Shown: positions 35,971-44,289, numbered from the stretch's first letter. The stretch: DNA of 64,000 nucleotides from Halovenus sp037080055 (GCF_037080055.1 NZ_JBAOJI010000001.1:248001-312000); one strand, 5' to 3'. Made by a program: numbers and translations. The notes: a model not told the origin generated them from the letters alone.

Positions 35971-36016
35971 ACGATAGCGGGCGAAATTAACTCCCACGCT
36001 GACGTTGGGCTATCGT
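35971..36016. promoter_or_regulatory. Inverted repeat upstream of the hydrogenase promoter
   Basis: ACGATAGC (35971-35978) is exactly complemented by GCTATCGT (36009-36016) with a 30-base loop. It sits between the PncC-like stop and the TATA-like box of the hydrogenase operon. It may be a terminator for the upstream gene or a two-site operator for hydrogenase control; sequence alone does not say which. Confidence 0.35.
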
Positions 36017-36028
36017 ACTTTGCGTGTC

Positions 36029-36036
36029 TTTTTAAG
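36029..36036 (+). promoter_or_regulatory. TATA box of the hydrogenase operon
   Basis: TTTTTAAG is a typical haloarchaeal TATA element. Its centre is about 29 bp before the ATG at 36062, so transcription would start within a few bases of that ATG, giving a leaderless mRNA. This supports 36062 as the operon's first start codon. Confidence 0.55.
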
Positions 36037-36061
36037 CACTTCATATATCGGCCAGAGTCAC

Positions 36062-36241
36062 ATGGAGATTGCGCTAAGAAGAGCAAGTATGTTAGACGCA
36101 ACGCTGCACACCGGTATCGAACACCCGAACTTACTCTGGATCGGACTGTCCAGTCTCCTGTCGTTCGGGGCGGGGGTCGCTGTAGAACGGTATCGTGACG
36201 ATTCAACATACAGCACGGAACCGACTGTCGATACTGAGTAA
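36062..36241 (+). CDS. Small single-span membrane protein heading the hydrogenase operon
   Basis: A 59-aa protein. The first 27 residues include a short basic amphipathic stretch and HTGIEHPN; residues about 28-45 (LLWIGLSSLLSFGAGVAV) form one membrane helix, followed by ERYRDD and an acidic/Thr tail, which predicts a cytoplasmic C-terminus. It is 2 bp upstream of the small-subunit ATG and has the operon's promoter. I know of no hydrogenase subunit like it. It might be an assembly factor or small accessory subunit of the membrane complex. A start at 36089 (50 aa) is possible. Confidence 0.65.
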   Translation: MEIALRRASMLDATLHTGIEHPNLLWIGLSSLLSFGAGVAVERYRDDSTYSTEPTVDTE

Positions 36242-36243
36242 CT

Positions 36244-37503
36244 ATGACGACCACTGACACGGGGGGGGAGACGACGAGTGGTGTATCGGCAACGAGACGA
36301 AACTTCCTCAAACTGGTCGGGGCTGCCAGTGCGGGCTCTGTGATCACGGAGTACAGTACGGAGGTCGCCAGAGCGCTCGAGCAGGCCAGCAACGGCGAGA
36401 AAGAAGTCGTCTGGATACAGGGACAGACCTGCTCGGCCTGTACTATGTCGACGCTGCAGGGAACGTCGCCAAGCCTGGAAGAGGCGATTTCACAGTTCAA
36501 ACTTGATGTCACCTTCCACCCGGAACTGATGGCCGAGTCAGGCGAGGCGGCCACCGACGCGATGAGCAAATCGCCGGATATCCTCATGATCGAGGGGGCG
36601 ATTCCGACGCAGATTCCCTCGGCCGCGACGTTCGGACGGACTGACGACGGTCGACCCAAGCCAGTCGTCGACTGGCTGCTGGAACTGGCTCCAGAAGCTG
36701 ACTACGTCGTGGGCATTGGCACCTGCGCCTGCTACGGCGGGTGGCAGTCCGCGGAGAACGGCGCGCCGGCCGTCGAGGACTTCGACGAACAGGGGCCGTG
36801 GATGGACGCGAACGTCACCGGCGCGAAAGGGCTGCAGTACACCCACCGGAAGGGAGACGCGGGCGTGCTGGGGCCGGAGTTTACCGCCAACTCCGGACTC
36901 CCGGTCATCAACGTCCCCGGCTGTATGACTCATCCCGACTACGTCCTGCTGACGGTGGCGACACTGCTCAACGGCCACGAGCCGGATCTCGACGAGTTCA
37001 ACCGACCGAAAGCGTTCTACGGACCACTTGTTCACGACCAGTGCTCTCGGCGTGGCTACTTCGACCGCGGCGAGTTCGTCGACCACGTCGGCGACGGATC
37101 CGGAAAGTGTCTCTACAACGTCGGCTGCAAGGGGCCGTACTGCCACTGTGACGACTCGGTTCGGCTGTGGAACGACGGGACCAGCGTCTGTCGGAACGTC
37201 GGCGCGCCCTGTATCGGCTGTATGGAGCCGGGCTTTTGGGATCGGATGACGCCCTTCTACGAGCCAGTCGAATCGCAAGGGCTCGTCCTCGGCGATCTCA
37301 GTCTCGCCGGAAAATTGGCTGTCGGGGCCACGGCAGCGGGCCTGACAGCCCACGCGATTCGGAAAGCGATGGGCTACGGCGACGCGGATGAACCGGAGCA
37401 AGCGGTCGACCAGAGCGAACAGTCCGGGGAGAGCGAATCGGACGAAACTGCACAGAACGTCCAGGCCGACGGCAGCGGCGAACCATCTGAGGGTGAAAAC
37501 TGA
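36244..37503 (+). CDS. [NiFe] hydrogenase small (Fe-S) subunit, Tat-exported
   Basis: A 419-aa electron-transfer subunit. The Tat signal is TRRNFLKLVG (R18 R19). Proximal [4Fe-4S] ligands: Cys63, Cys66 (GQTCSACTM), Cys161, Cys227. Distal: His264, Cys267, Cys289, Cys295. Medial: Cys302 or Cys300, Cys323, Cys326, plus Cys316 where standard enzymes have Pro; this predicts a medial [4Fe-4S] instead of [3Fe-4S]. The extra proximal cysteines of oxygen-tolerant enzymes are missing. A C-terminal helix (about 353-373) anchors it, with an acidic 45-residue tail beyond. Its last base overlaps the large-subunit start region. Typical of group 1 membrane-bound uptake enzymes. Confidence 0.94.
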   Translation: MTTTDTGGETTSGVSATRRNFLKLVGAASAGSVITEYSTEVARALEQASNGEKEVVWIQGQTCSACTMSTLQGTSPSLEEAISQFKLDVTFHPELMAESGEAATDAMSKSPDILMIEGAIPTQIPSAATFGRTDDGRPKPVVDWLLELAPEADYVVGIGTCACYGGWQSAENGAPAVEDFDEQGPWMDANVTGAKGLQYTHRKGDAGVLGPEFTANSGLPVINVPGCMTHPDYVLLTVATLLNGHEPDLDEFNRPKAFYGPLVHDQCSRRGYFDRGEFVDHVGDGSGKCLYNVGCKGPYCHCDDSVRLWNDGTSVCRNVGAPCIGCMEPGFWDRMTPFYEPVESQGLVLGDLSLAGKLAVGATAAGLTAHAIRKAMGYGDADEPEQAVDQSEQSGESESDETAQNVQADGSGEPSEGEN

Positions 37504-39065
37504 TGCCAGAGATCGAAATCGATCCGACGACACGTATCGAGGGCCACCACAGCACGACGCTACAGGTCGAAGACGGCGTCGTGACGGAGGCCAAAAGTCA
37601 CATGGATATGTTCCGCGGCATGGAGATGGTCGTGCTGAACCGACCGCCCTCGGACGCGCCGGTGTTTACCCAGCGAGTCTGTGGTGTCTGTTTCACCGTC
37701 CACCGCATGAGTTCGCTGCTAGCCATCGAGAACGCCGCGAAGAAGGCAGGCGTCTTCGACGGCGTTCCCGACACCGCCCGGCAGATGCGCAATCTGCTCG
37801 AAAAGATCGCGACGCTGTGGAACCACGCGGTCCACATGTTCGCGCTGGTGGGGCCGGACTACAGCGACGCCGTCGCGGACACGGGGCTGGAACGACTCGA
37901 TCCCATGGAGGGTGAAGGATACAAACGGGCCCTCGAAGCCCAGCGAGAACTGCTCCAGGGCTTCGCGGAGTTTGGCGGGAAGGCTCCGCACCCACTCACG
38001 TACGCGCCCGGAGGGATGTCCGCGACGCCGACCGCGGGGAAACTCCAGAACATCCGCGATCAGGTCGAGTTCGTCAGTGAGTGGCTCGGCCCGACCGAGG
38101 CGATTCCCGAAGTGATCGAGAACGTCCGCAACGACGAGTTCGATTCGACCATCGGCGAAGGACTCCACGACATCGTCGGCTTGCTGTTTGCCGCCAAGGA
38201 GGCCGGCGCGGACGACTTCGGCGTCGGTCCCGGCCGGTACTACTGCAACGGTGTCTATCCCGACGGCGACGGCGGCCGCGAAGTCCCGCCGGGCATTTAC
38301 GTCGACGGCGAACTCTCACACCCAGACAAAGAGGAGATCACCTCGGCGATCACCGAAAGTACCGCACGGTCGTGGTACACAGACGACTCCGGCGGTCACC
38401 CGATGGACGAGTCCCCGCCGAAACCCGACCCCGAGAAGGAGGGAGCGTACTCCTGGGGGAAGGCACCGCGGTACGACGGCATGAACATGGAAACCGGCTC
38501 GCTCGCCCGGTTGATCGTCACCGACCAGGATCCGTTCGACCTGCGGGCGACGCTGGGCGGCGATCCCACCAAAAGCAGCACGCTCAACCGGCTGATCGCC
38601 CGCGCCCAGGAGGCGGTGCTCCTGCGCGATCAGATCGTCGACCTCCTGGGTGAGATCGAACCCGACTCGACGGTCAATCACGGCTGGACGGACGATTTCA
38701 GCGGCGAGGGCGTCGGTCTCTGGGAGGCCTCCCGCGGCGCACTCTCACACTGGGTCAAGATCGAAGACGGGACGATCACGAACTACCAGATCATCACGCC
38801 GACGCTGTGGAATCTCGGCCCGCGTGACGAGAACGGAACGCCCAGCATCTTCGAAGGGTCTGTGGAGGGCATGGCCGTCGAAGATTACGAGAATCCAATC
38901 AACGTCATGCGGACGGTCCGCTCGTTCGATCCGTGTCTGGCCTGCTCGGTCCACGTCGAGAGTCCCGACGGGACGTACTCAGAGAAGGTCACGCCAGCCT
39001 CGCCGGGCGCTGTCGCGGCCAAATCCGAGAAACCCTTCGCCGGACAGGAGGTGGACGAACCGTGA
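37503..39065 (+). CDS. [NiFe] hydrogenase large (catalytic) subunit
   Basis: A 520-aa subunit carrying the Ni-Fe site. All four Cys ligands are present: RVCGVCFTVH (Cys60, Cys63, His67) and DPCLACSVH (Cys478, Cys481, His484). The maturation protease should cut after His484, releasing a 36-residue peptide, longer than the usual 15 or so. Conserved regions include RIEGH near the start and ETGSLAR in the middle. It has no signal, as expected, because it is exported with the small subunit. It overlaps cytochrome b by a GTGA junction. Confidence 0.95.
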   Translation: MPEIEIDPTTRIEGHHSTTLQVEDGVVTEAKSHMDMFRGMEMVVLNRPPSDAPVFTQRVCGVCFTVHRMSSLLAIENAAKKAGVFDGVPDTARQMRNLLEKIATLWNHAVHMFALVGPDYSDAVADTGLERLDPMEGEGYKRALEAQRELLQGFAEFGGKAPHPLTYAPGGMSATPTAGKLQNIRDQVEFVSEWLGPTEAIPEVIENVRNDEFDSTIGEGLHDIVGLLFAAKEAGADDFGVGPGRYYCNGVYPDGDGGREVPPGIYVDGELSHPDKEEITSAITESTARSWYTDDSGGHPMDESPPKPDPEKEGAYSWGKAPRYDGMNMETGSLARLIVTDQDPFDLRATLGGDPTKSSTLNRLIARAQEAVLLRDQIVDLLGEIEPDSTVNHGWTDDFSGEGVGLWEASRGALSHWVKIEDGTITNYQIITPTLWNLGPRDENGTPSIFEGSVEGMAVEDYENPINVMRTVRSFDPCLACSVHVESPDGTYSEKVTPASPGAVAAKSEKPFAGQEVDEP

Positions 39066-39871
39066 GCACCGACTCAGACACCGATATCCGAGAGCGCCTG
39101 CGGGAGTTCGTTTCGGCGATCCGGGCACCCTCTGAAGAGGTCGACGACAAGTACGAGCGGGTTCGAGAGATCGACGAGCGCGAAACTGTCGAGCGCCACA
39201 GCCTCGGTGCTCGGCTCTCTCACTGGACACAGGCGACCTTGATGTTCGTGCTGATTGGGACGGGCTATGCCATCTGGACCGGGAGCTACGGCCCGCTGAA
39301 CATCGCCCCCTGGGACGGCTACTACCTCGCCTTCGGCATGCACATGTGGGCCGGGACGCTGCTCATGGCCGTCCTGTTCGTCCTCTTCCCACTGTATCAT
39401 GTCGTCGCTGACGGCCACCGTCAACTGGCCGAGCCAGACGATATCCGCGTCACCGTCCGGGTAGCACAGGCGTTCGTCGGTCTGAAGTCCTACATTCCGG
39501 GCTATCATCGCGCCCGGGAGACCTACGACGAAGAGGACGGTGACTGGCTGGCCTATCACCCGATGCAGAAGACGTTCTTCTGGTGGGTGTCGATCTTTTT
39601 CGGCGTGCTCGCGGTGACTGGCTTTAGCATGTACGCCGAGATGAGTTCCGATCCGGAGTGGTGGGCCGAGCTGATCGGCTTTCTCACGCCCTGGCTCGCC
39701 TTCGAGACGCTGCTGCAGATCCACCTGCTGGTGGCGTTTCTGGTCGTCGCCATGGTGATGGGCCACGTCTACTTCGCGATCCTCCCGAGCAATCACGCCG
39801 CGCTCAAGTCGATGGTCTTCGGGAAAATGGACGCCTACGTGCTTCAGGAGGACGATGACGACGACGAGTGA
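39062..39871 (+). CDS. Hydrogenase cytochrome b subunit
   Basis: A 269-aa di-haem membrane protein that takes electrons from the small subunit to the quinone pool. GTG at 39062 overlaps the large-subunit TGA and is the best start; the longer frame upstream runs through the large-subunit gene. Four main helices carry His residues suited as haem ligands: LSHWTQATLM, FGMHMWAGTLL, LYHVVADGH, LQIHLLVAFL and MGHVYFAIL. The fold resembles HyaC/FdnI cytochromes. The acidic C-terminus overlaps the protease gene by 17 bp. Confidence 0.9.
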   Translation: MSTDSDTDIRERLREFVSAIRAPSEEVDDKYERVREIDERETVERHSLGARLSHWTQATLMFVLIGTGYAIWTGSYGPLNIAPWDGYYLAFGMHMWAGTLLMAVLFVLFPLYHVVADGHRQLAEPDDIRVTVRVAQAFVGLKSYIPGYHRARETYDEEDGDWLAYHPMQKTFFWWVSIFFGVLAVTGFSMYAEMSSDPEWWAELIGFLTPWLAFETLLQIHLLVAFLVVAMVMGHVYFAILPSNHAALKSMVFGKMDAYVLQEDDDDDE

Positions 39872-40361
39872 CGCCCCGGAACCGACCGCCGAGGACGACA
39901 GTCATACACAGGCAGTCGTCGGTGTCGGGAGCCGGGTGATGGGCGACGACGGCGTCGGCTTTCACGCTGTCGAGTCGCTGCGAGAGCGGTCAGTCCCCGA
40001 GGAGACGACACTCACCCACGCCGGCACGACGGCCTTTCTCGCGCTGGAAGCGATGAGTGGTGCCGACCGGGCAATCGTCGTCGACGCGCTCGGAATCGAC
40101 GAGCCGCCGGGGACGATCCGTGAGTACAGACTCGACCGCCCGTCCGTGGACGCGCCGGAGGTGACGATGCACGATTACAGTTTCACCGACGCGCTCGCGG
40201 TCGGCGATGCGGCCTACAACGTCCCCGAGCGGATCCGGCTGATCGGCATCGTTCCCGAGCAACTGGACCCCTCTCTGGAACTCTCGGAGCCAGTCGAAGC
40301 GGCGCTTCCAGATCTGGTATCGCGCATCGAACAACGACTTGCGGACTATCACGACCAATGA
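39855..40361 (+). CDS. Hydrogenase maturation protease (HyaD/HybD family)
   Basis: A 168-aa endopeptidase that trims the large subunit once Ni is inserted. The metal-sensing acidic residues are in VGSRVMGDDGVGFHAVE (Asp31-Asp32 context), VVDALGI and MHDYSFTD with the conserved His. The normal GNxxxxDDGxG loop has Ser-Arg in place of Asn, a small departure. Its N-terminal 20 residues are an acidic extension. It overlaps the cytochrome b gene by 17 bp and the following zinc-finger gene by 4 bp. Confidence 0.92.
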   Translation: MTTTSDAPEPTAEDDSHTQAVVGVGSRVMGDDGVGFHAVESLRERSVPEETTLTHAGTTAFLALEAMSGADRAIVVDALGIDEPPGTIREYRLDRPSVDAPEVTMHDYSFTDALAVGDAAYNVPERIRLIGIVPEQLDPSLELSEPVEAALPDLVSRIEQRLADYHDQ

Positions 40362-40534
40362 ACGGACACTGGTACTGCACTAACTGCGGCGAGCGAATCG
40401 AACAGAGCGAGATCGACGAGCACGAATCGGACGGCCACCACGTCAAGGGTCGATTCCGTCCCGACCGACTGCTGGCGGGCGATCCAGAGATGATTGGGGC
40501 GCAGATCGACGACGGTGACGGAGGTGGCGTCTGA
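40358..40534 (+). CDS. 58-aa C2H2-like zinc-finger protein in the hydrogenase maturation operon
   Basis: A small gene overlapping the protease stop (ATGA) and the hypC start (TGATG). It begins MNGHWYCTNCGERIEQSEID and has Cys7, Cys10, His22 and His27/His28, a C-x2-C-x11-H-x4/5-H zinc-finger pattern. Then come a basic stretch (HHVKGRFRPDRL) and an acidic end. It is too tightly woven into the operon to be an artefact. I know of no Hyp component like it; a role in Ni or Zn handling or in protease/HypC contacts is possible. Confidence 0.75.
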   Translation: MNGHWYCTNCGERIEQSEIDEHESDGHHVKGRFRPDRLLAGDPEMIGAQIDDGDGGGV

Positions 40535-40893
40535 TGTGTCTCGGTGTCCCTGGTGAGATTCAGGAGATCGACGGTCACGAGGCGATTGCGGATTTCTGGG
40601 GTGTCGAGCGCCGAGTCAGGCTCGATATCGTCGGCGACACAGTCGAGGAGGGTGATTACATCCTCAACCACGTCGGCTACGCCATCCGGAAGATTCCCGA
40701 GAACGAGGTCGAGGAGACGATGGAGTTGTTCGAGACGATGCTCGACGCCGATCCCGAGGATATGCTGACGGACGACGTGATGGACGAACTGGAGGCCAAC
40801 AGCGGTGCGCCGGCCGACAGGCGAGGAACAGAAGCCGAAGAAGAGGAAGAAGAAGACGACGATCTACTCGACGAACTTGGTATCGATGTCTGA
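40534..40893 (+). CDS. hypC: Hydrogenase assembly chaperone HypC
   Basis: A 119-aa HypC/HupF protein. It starts MCLGVPGEI, with the essential N-terminal Cys2 that carries the Fe(CN)2CO fragment, followed by the small OB-like domain (GDYILNHVGYAIRKI). The C-terminus adds about 45 acidic residues beyond the normal length of 75 or so, common in haloarchaeal proteins. It passes the iron centre from HypD to the large subunit. It overlaps hypD by 8 bp. Confidence 0.95.
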   Translation: MCLGVPGEIQEIDGHEAIADFWGVERRVRLDIVGDTVEEGDYILNHVGYAIRKIPENEVEETMELFETMLDADPEDMLTDDVMDELEANSGAPADRRGTEAEEEEEEDDDLLDELGIDV

Positions 40894-42052
40894 AAACGAC
40901 CCATCCCTCGGCGGCCCGACTGGATCGATCCCCGGCGGCGCGGGCGAAGACGAACTACAGTTTCGCGACCCGGAGAAAGCGGAGGCGCTGGCCGACAAGA
41001 TCGCCGAAATCGGCGAGGAGATCGACGAGACGCCGGTGAAGGTGATGCACGTCTGCGGGAGCCACGAGCAGTCCATCGCGAAGTTCGGCTTGCGAAGTCT
41101 GCTCCCCGACACTGTTCGGCTGGTCATGGGTCCGGGCTGTCCCGTCTGTGTGACGAACATGCCCGAGGTCGACGAGGCGGTGGCGCTGGCCGAAGACGGC
41201 GTCACCGTTGCCACCTACGGCGACATGCTGAAAGTCTCGGGCACGTCGAAATCGCTGGACGACGCTCGCTCCGAGGGGGCCGACGTTCGGGTCGTCTACG
41301 GCGCACAGGACGCGGTCGAACTCGCCGAAGATGTCGACAACGAAGTCGTCTTCTTCGCGACCGGCTTCGAAACGACAGCCGCACCGACGGCGGCAGTCAT
41401 CAAATCCGACCCGCCGGAGAACTTCTCGGTGCTGTCGGCACACAAGTACATCCCGCCGGCGATGGAGATCGTCGCCGAGATGCCGGATACGGAGATCGAC
41501 GGCTACCTCGCCGCCGGCAACGCAGCGATCATCACCGGCCACGGGATCTTCGAGGGCGTTGTCGACCGCCACGGCCTGCCGATCGTCGTCGGCGGCTTCG
41601 AGCCCCTGGACATTCTGGCTGGACTGGTCAAACTCCTCGAACACATCCGCGATGGTGAGGAGACGGTCGAAAACGCGTATCCGCGCTGTGTCACACGCGA
41701 GGGCAACCGCGTCGCCAAAGAACAGCTCTGGGACGTTTTCGAGGCCGTCGACGGCGAGTGGCGCGGCATCGCGCACATCCCCGACGCCAACCTGCAACTC
41801 CGTTCGGAGTACGCCGAGTACGACGCCCGCGAACGCTTCGCGATCGACACGTCGGATCTGCGCGGGGACTCCGGTTCACAGCACTCTGAAGAGTGCATCT
41901 GCGGAGATATCATGGCCGGGACCGCAGACCCCGTCGACTGTCCGCTGTTCGGAGAGGAGTGTACGCCCGCCAATCCGATCGGTGCCTGCATGGTCAGCAG
42001 CGAAGGAACCTGCAAGATCTGGCACGAATATGGAGGCCGCCCCGATCTATGA
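40886..42052 (+). CDS. hypD: Hydrogenase maturation factor HypD
   Basis: A 388-aa Fe-S protein on which the Fe(CN)2CO unit is assembled. The ATG at 40886 (MSENDPS) is chosen because it overlaps the hypC end; the longer frame is spurious. Key motifs: HVCGSHEQSIAKFGLRSLLP, MGPGCPVCV with redox cysteines, FATGFETTAAPTAA, and the C-terminal cluster-binding Cys set in CICGDIMAGTADPVDCPLFG and GACMVSSEGTC. It overlaps hypE by 4 bp. Confidence 0.95.
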   Translation: MSENDPSLGGPTGSIPGGAGEDELQFRDPEKAEALADKIAEIGEEIDETPVKVMHVCGSHEQSIAKFGLRSLLPDTVRLVMGPGCPVCVTNMPEVDEAVALAEDGVTVATYGDMLKVSGTSKSLDDARSEGADVRVVYGAQDAVELAEDVDNEVVFFATGFETTAAPTAAVIKSDPPENFSVLSAHKYIPPAMEIVAEMPDTEIDGYLAAGNAAIITGHGIFEGVVDRHGLPIVVGGFEPLDILAGLVKLLEHIRDGEETVENAYPRCVTREGNRVAKEQLWDVFEAVDGEWRGIAHIPDANLQLRSEYAEYDARERFAIDTSDLRGDSGSQHSEECICGDIMAGTADPVDCPLFGEECTPANPIGACMVSSEGTCKIWHEYGGRPDL

Positions 42053-43095
42053 GCGAACACGTCTCCGAGTCTGAAGAAGACGAACGAATCACGATCACCC
42101 ACGGAGCAGGCGGGCAAGCGACCCGAGATCTGGTCTCCGAGACGCTCACCGAGGGGTTCGGAGAGGCCGCCGAGGCGCTCGTCGGCCTGCACGACTGGGA
42201 CGACGGAGCCGTCCTGCCGGTCGGCGACGAGAATCTCGTCGTGACGACGGATACTCACGTCGTCCAGCCACCCTTCTTCCCGGGCGGGGACATCGGCCGC
42301 CTCGCAATTTCGGGGACGGTCAATGACCTCGCGGTGATGGGCGCGACAGAGGTCAAAGGACTCACCAGCGCTGTCGTCATCGAAGCGAACTATCCCCGAG
42401 AGAATCTCGAACGGATCGCCGAGTCGATGGCCGAGACCTGCCGAGAGGCGTCGGCTCTAGTTGTCTCGGGCGACACGAAGGTGATGGGAAACGGCGAACT
42501 TGACGGCGTGACGATCAACACCGCCGGCGTGGGTATCGCCGAGCACGTCACACCGGATTCCGGCCTCGCTCCGAACGATGTCGTCCTCGTCACCGGAGCG
42601 ATCGGCGAGCATGGAATCTCGCTGTTGGCCGAGCGTGAGGGTATCGACTTCGAGGCCGAACTGGAGTCCGACGTACAGCCGCTGAACGACCTGCTGGCGA
42701 GCGCGCTCGATGCCGCCAGCGAGTCGGTGACGGCGATGAAAGACCCGACACGCACGGGACTCGCTGGCTCGCTCAACGAGATGGCTCGAAAGAGCGATGT
42801 CGGCATCGAGATCACCGACGAGCGCGTCCCGGTGACCGAGGACGTGACCGGGGCCGGCGAACTGCTCGGTCTCGATCCCTACCAGATCGCGAACGAAGGG
42901 GTGGCGATTCTCGGCGTCGAACCGACCGCTGCGGAGAGCGTGCTCAAAACCCTTCGGGATCATCCGAAGGGAGCGAACGCCGCAGCCATCGGGAAGGCTA
43001 TCGACGACCACCGTGGACGGGTCGTCCTCGACACCGGAATCGGAAATCGCTACCTGCGCGAACCGAGTAAAGAGGCAGTCCCACGGATCTGCTGA
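42049..43095 (+). CDS. hypE: Hydrogenase maturation factor HypE
   Basis: A 348-aa PurM-like ATPase that dehydrates the HypF-made thiocarboxamide to thiocyanate for CN delivery. ATG 42049 overlaps the hypD stop; the in-frame extension upstream is rejected. ITHGAGGQATRDLV, DTHVVQPPFFPGGDIG and SGDTKVMG are family motifs, and the protein ends PRIC, with the terminal Cys that is carbamoylated. It is followed after 25 bp by hypA. Confidence 0.95.
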   Translation: MSEHVSESEEDERITITHGAGGQATRDLVSETLTEGFGEAAEALVGLHDWDDGAVLPVGDENLVVTTDTHVVQPPFFPGGDIGRLAISGTVNDLAVMGATEVKGLTSAVVIEANYPRENLERIAESMAETCREASALVVSGDTKVMGNGELDGVTINTAGVGIAEHVTPDSGLAPNDVVLVTGAIGEHGISLLAEREGIDFEAELESDVQPLNDLLASALDAASESVTAMKDPTRTGLAGSLNEMARKSDVGIEITDERVPVTEDVTGAGELLGLDPYQIANEGVAILGVEPTAAESVLKTLRDHPKGANAAAIGKAIDDHRGRVVLDTGIGNRYLREPSKEAVPRIC

Positions 43096-43120
43096 CGATG
43101 GGCCGATCAGCAAGGTAACT

Positions 43121-43495
43121 ATGCACGAACTTTCGATTGCTCAGTCGTTGGTCGATCAGGCCGTCGACGCAGCAGCGGAACACGGGGCGGAGCGGATCGA
43201 CCGTCTCGAACTGGCCGTCGGCGAGGCGACCCATCTCAATCCCGACCAGCTAACGTTCTGTATCGAGACTGTCGCGGCAGAGACGCCCGCCGCAGACGCA
43301 GAGATTGTCGTCGACTCGATCCCGCCGGAGGGTGCCTGTGAGTGTGGCTGGACGGGCGAACCCGAGACGCTTCCTGATCTCCCGATGGCGGCACCGGATC
43401 TCCGCTGCCCGGACTGCGAGAACCGGGTCGAACTCACTGCCGGAACCGAGTGTCGACTCGCACGGATCTCCGTTCCCAATTCGACCGAACCGTGA
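43121..43495 (+). CDS. hypA: Nickel-insertion protein HypA
   Basis: A 124-aa metallochaperone. It starts with the invariant MHE (Ni ligand His2, Glu3), reads LSIAQSLVDQAV, and carries a zinc site in ACECGW and LRCPDCE (two CxxC-type pairs; the first is C-x-C). It hands Ni to the large subunit with HypB. The longer upstream frame is rejected because the MHE start is invariant in the family. It is 12 bp before hypB. Confidence 0.95.
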   Translation: MHELSIAQSLVDQAVDAAAEHGAERIDRLELAVGEATHLNPDQLTFCIETVAAETPAADAEIVVDSIPPEGACECGWTGEPETLPDLPMAAPDLRCPDCENRVELTAGTECRLARISVPNSTEP

Positions 43496-43507
43496 CCAAC
43501 ACTAACT

Positions 43508-44287
43508 ATGTACCAGACACACCGATTCGACCGATCACTGGATCGACTTCTGACCGACCTGCTCGGGCCGCTCTCGGCCCATCGTTTTGGCCACGATCAC
43601 GGCCACGACGACGGTGAGCGAACTGACGAGGACGACGTACTCGCCAGACTTCGCGAGCAAGCCGAAGAGGTACACGAGACAGTCGTCCACGACCACGGTA
43701 TCTCCTGTATCGAGTTCCTCGGGAGCACCGGCAGCGGCAAGACGACAATCGTCGAACGTCTCGCCGAGCGCGCGCCGCCGGAGGAGATCGTCGGTGCGAT
43801 CGTCGGTGACGTGGCCGGCGATGACGATGCCCGCCGACTCGAAGCCCTCGGTGTCGAAGTGGCCAACGTCAACACCGGGAAGGAGTGTCATCTCGATGGC
43901 TCGCTCGTCGCCGATGCAGTCACGGAGTTCGACCTCGATGCACTCGACCGACTCTACGTTGAAAACGTCGGCAACATGGTCTGTCCGGCAGATTTCCCGC
44001 TCGGTGCGCAAGCGCGTGTCCTCGTCGTGAGTACCACCGAAGGCGACGACGTGGTCCGAAAACACCCGCTGCTCTTTCAGGCCTGTGACGCCGCCGTCGT
44101 GAACAAAGCCGACATCGCCGAAGCGGTCGGGGCCGACATCGAGCGGATGCGTTCTGATATCGAAGAGATTGCCCCCGGAATGGAGGTCTTCGAGACCAAT
44201 GCACGCGATGGCGACGGAATCGATGAACTCGCGGCCTATCTCGGAGAGTCAGCCCACAGCCACACCGGTCACCGCTATATCCACTGA
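43508..44287 (+). CDS. hypB: Nickel-insertion GTPase HypB
   Basis: A 259-aa SIMIBI GTPase. The His-rich HRFGHDHGHDD near residue 25 could store or sense Ni, as in other HypB. The P-loop is GSTGSGKTTIVERL (about 75-88); GKECHLDG is the metal-site loop with Cys and His; NKADIAEAVGAD is the G4 region. It supplies energy for Ni transfer from HypA. It is followed after 2 bp by hypF. Confidence 0.95.
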   Translation: MYQTHRFDRSLDRLLTDLLGPLSAHRFGHDHGHDDGERTDEDDVLARLREQAEEVHETVVHDHGISCIEFLGSTGSGKTTIVERLAERAPPEEIVGAIVGDVAGDDDARRLEALGVEVANVNTGKECHLDGSLVADAVTEFDLDALDRLYVENVGNMVCPADFPLGAQARVLVVSTTEGDDVVRKHPLLFQACDAAVVNKADIAEAVGADIERMRSDIEEIAPGMEVFETNARDGDGIDELAAYLGESAHSHTGHRYIH

Positions 44288-44289
44288 CG

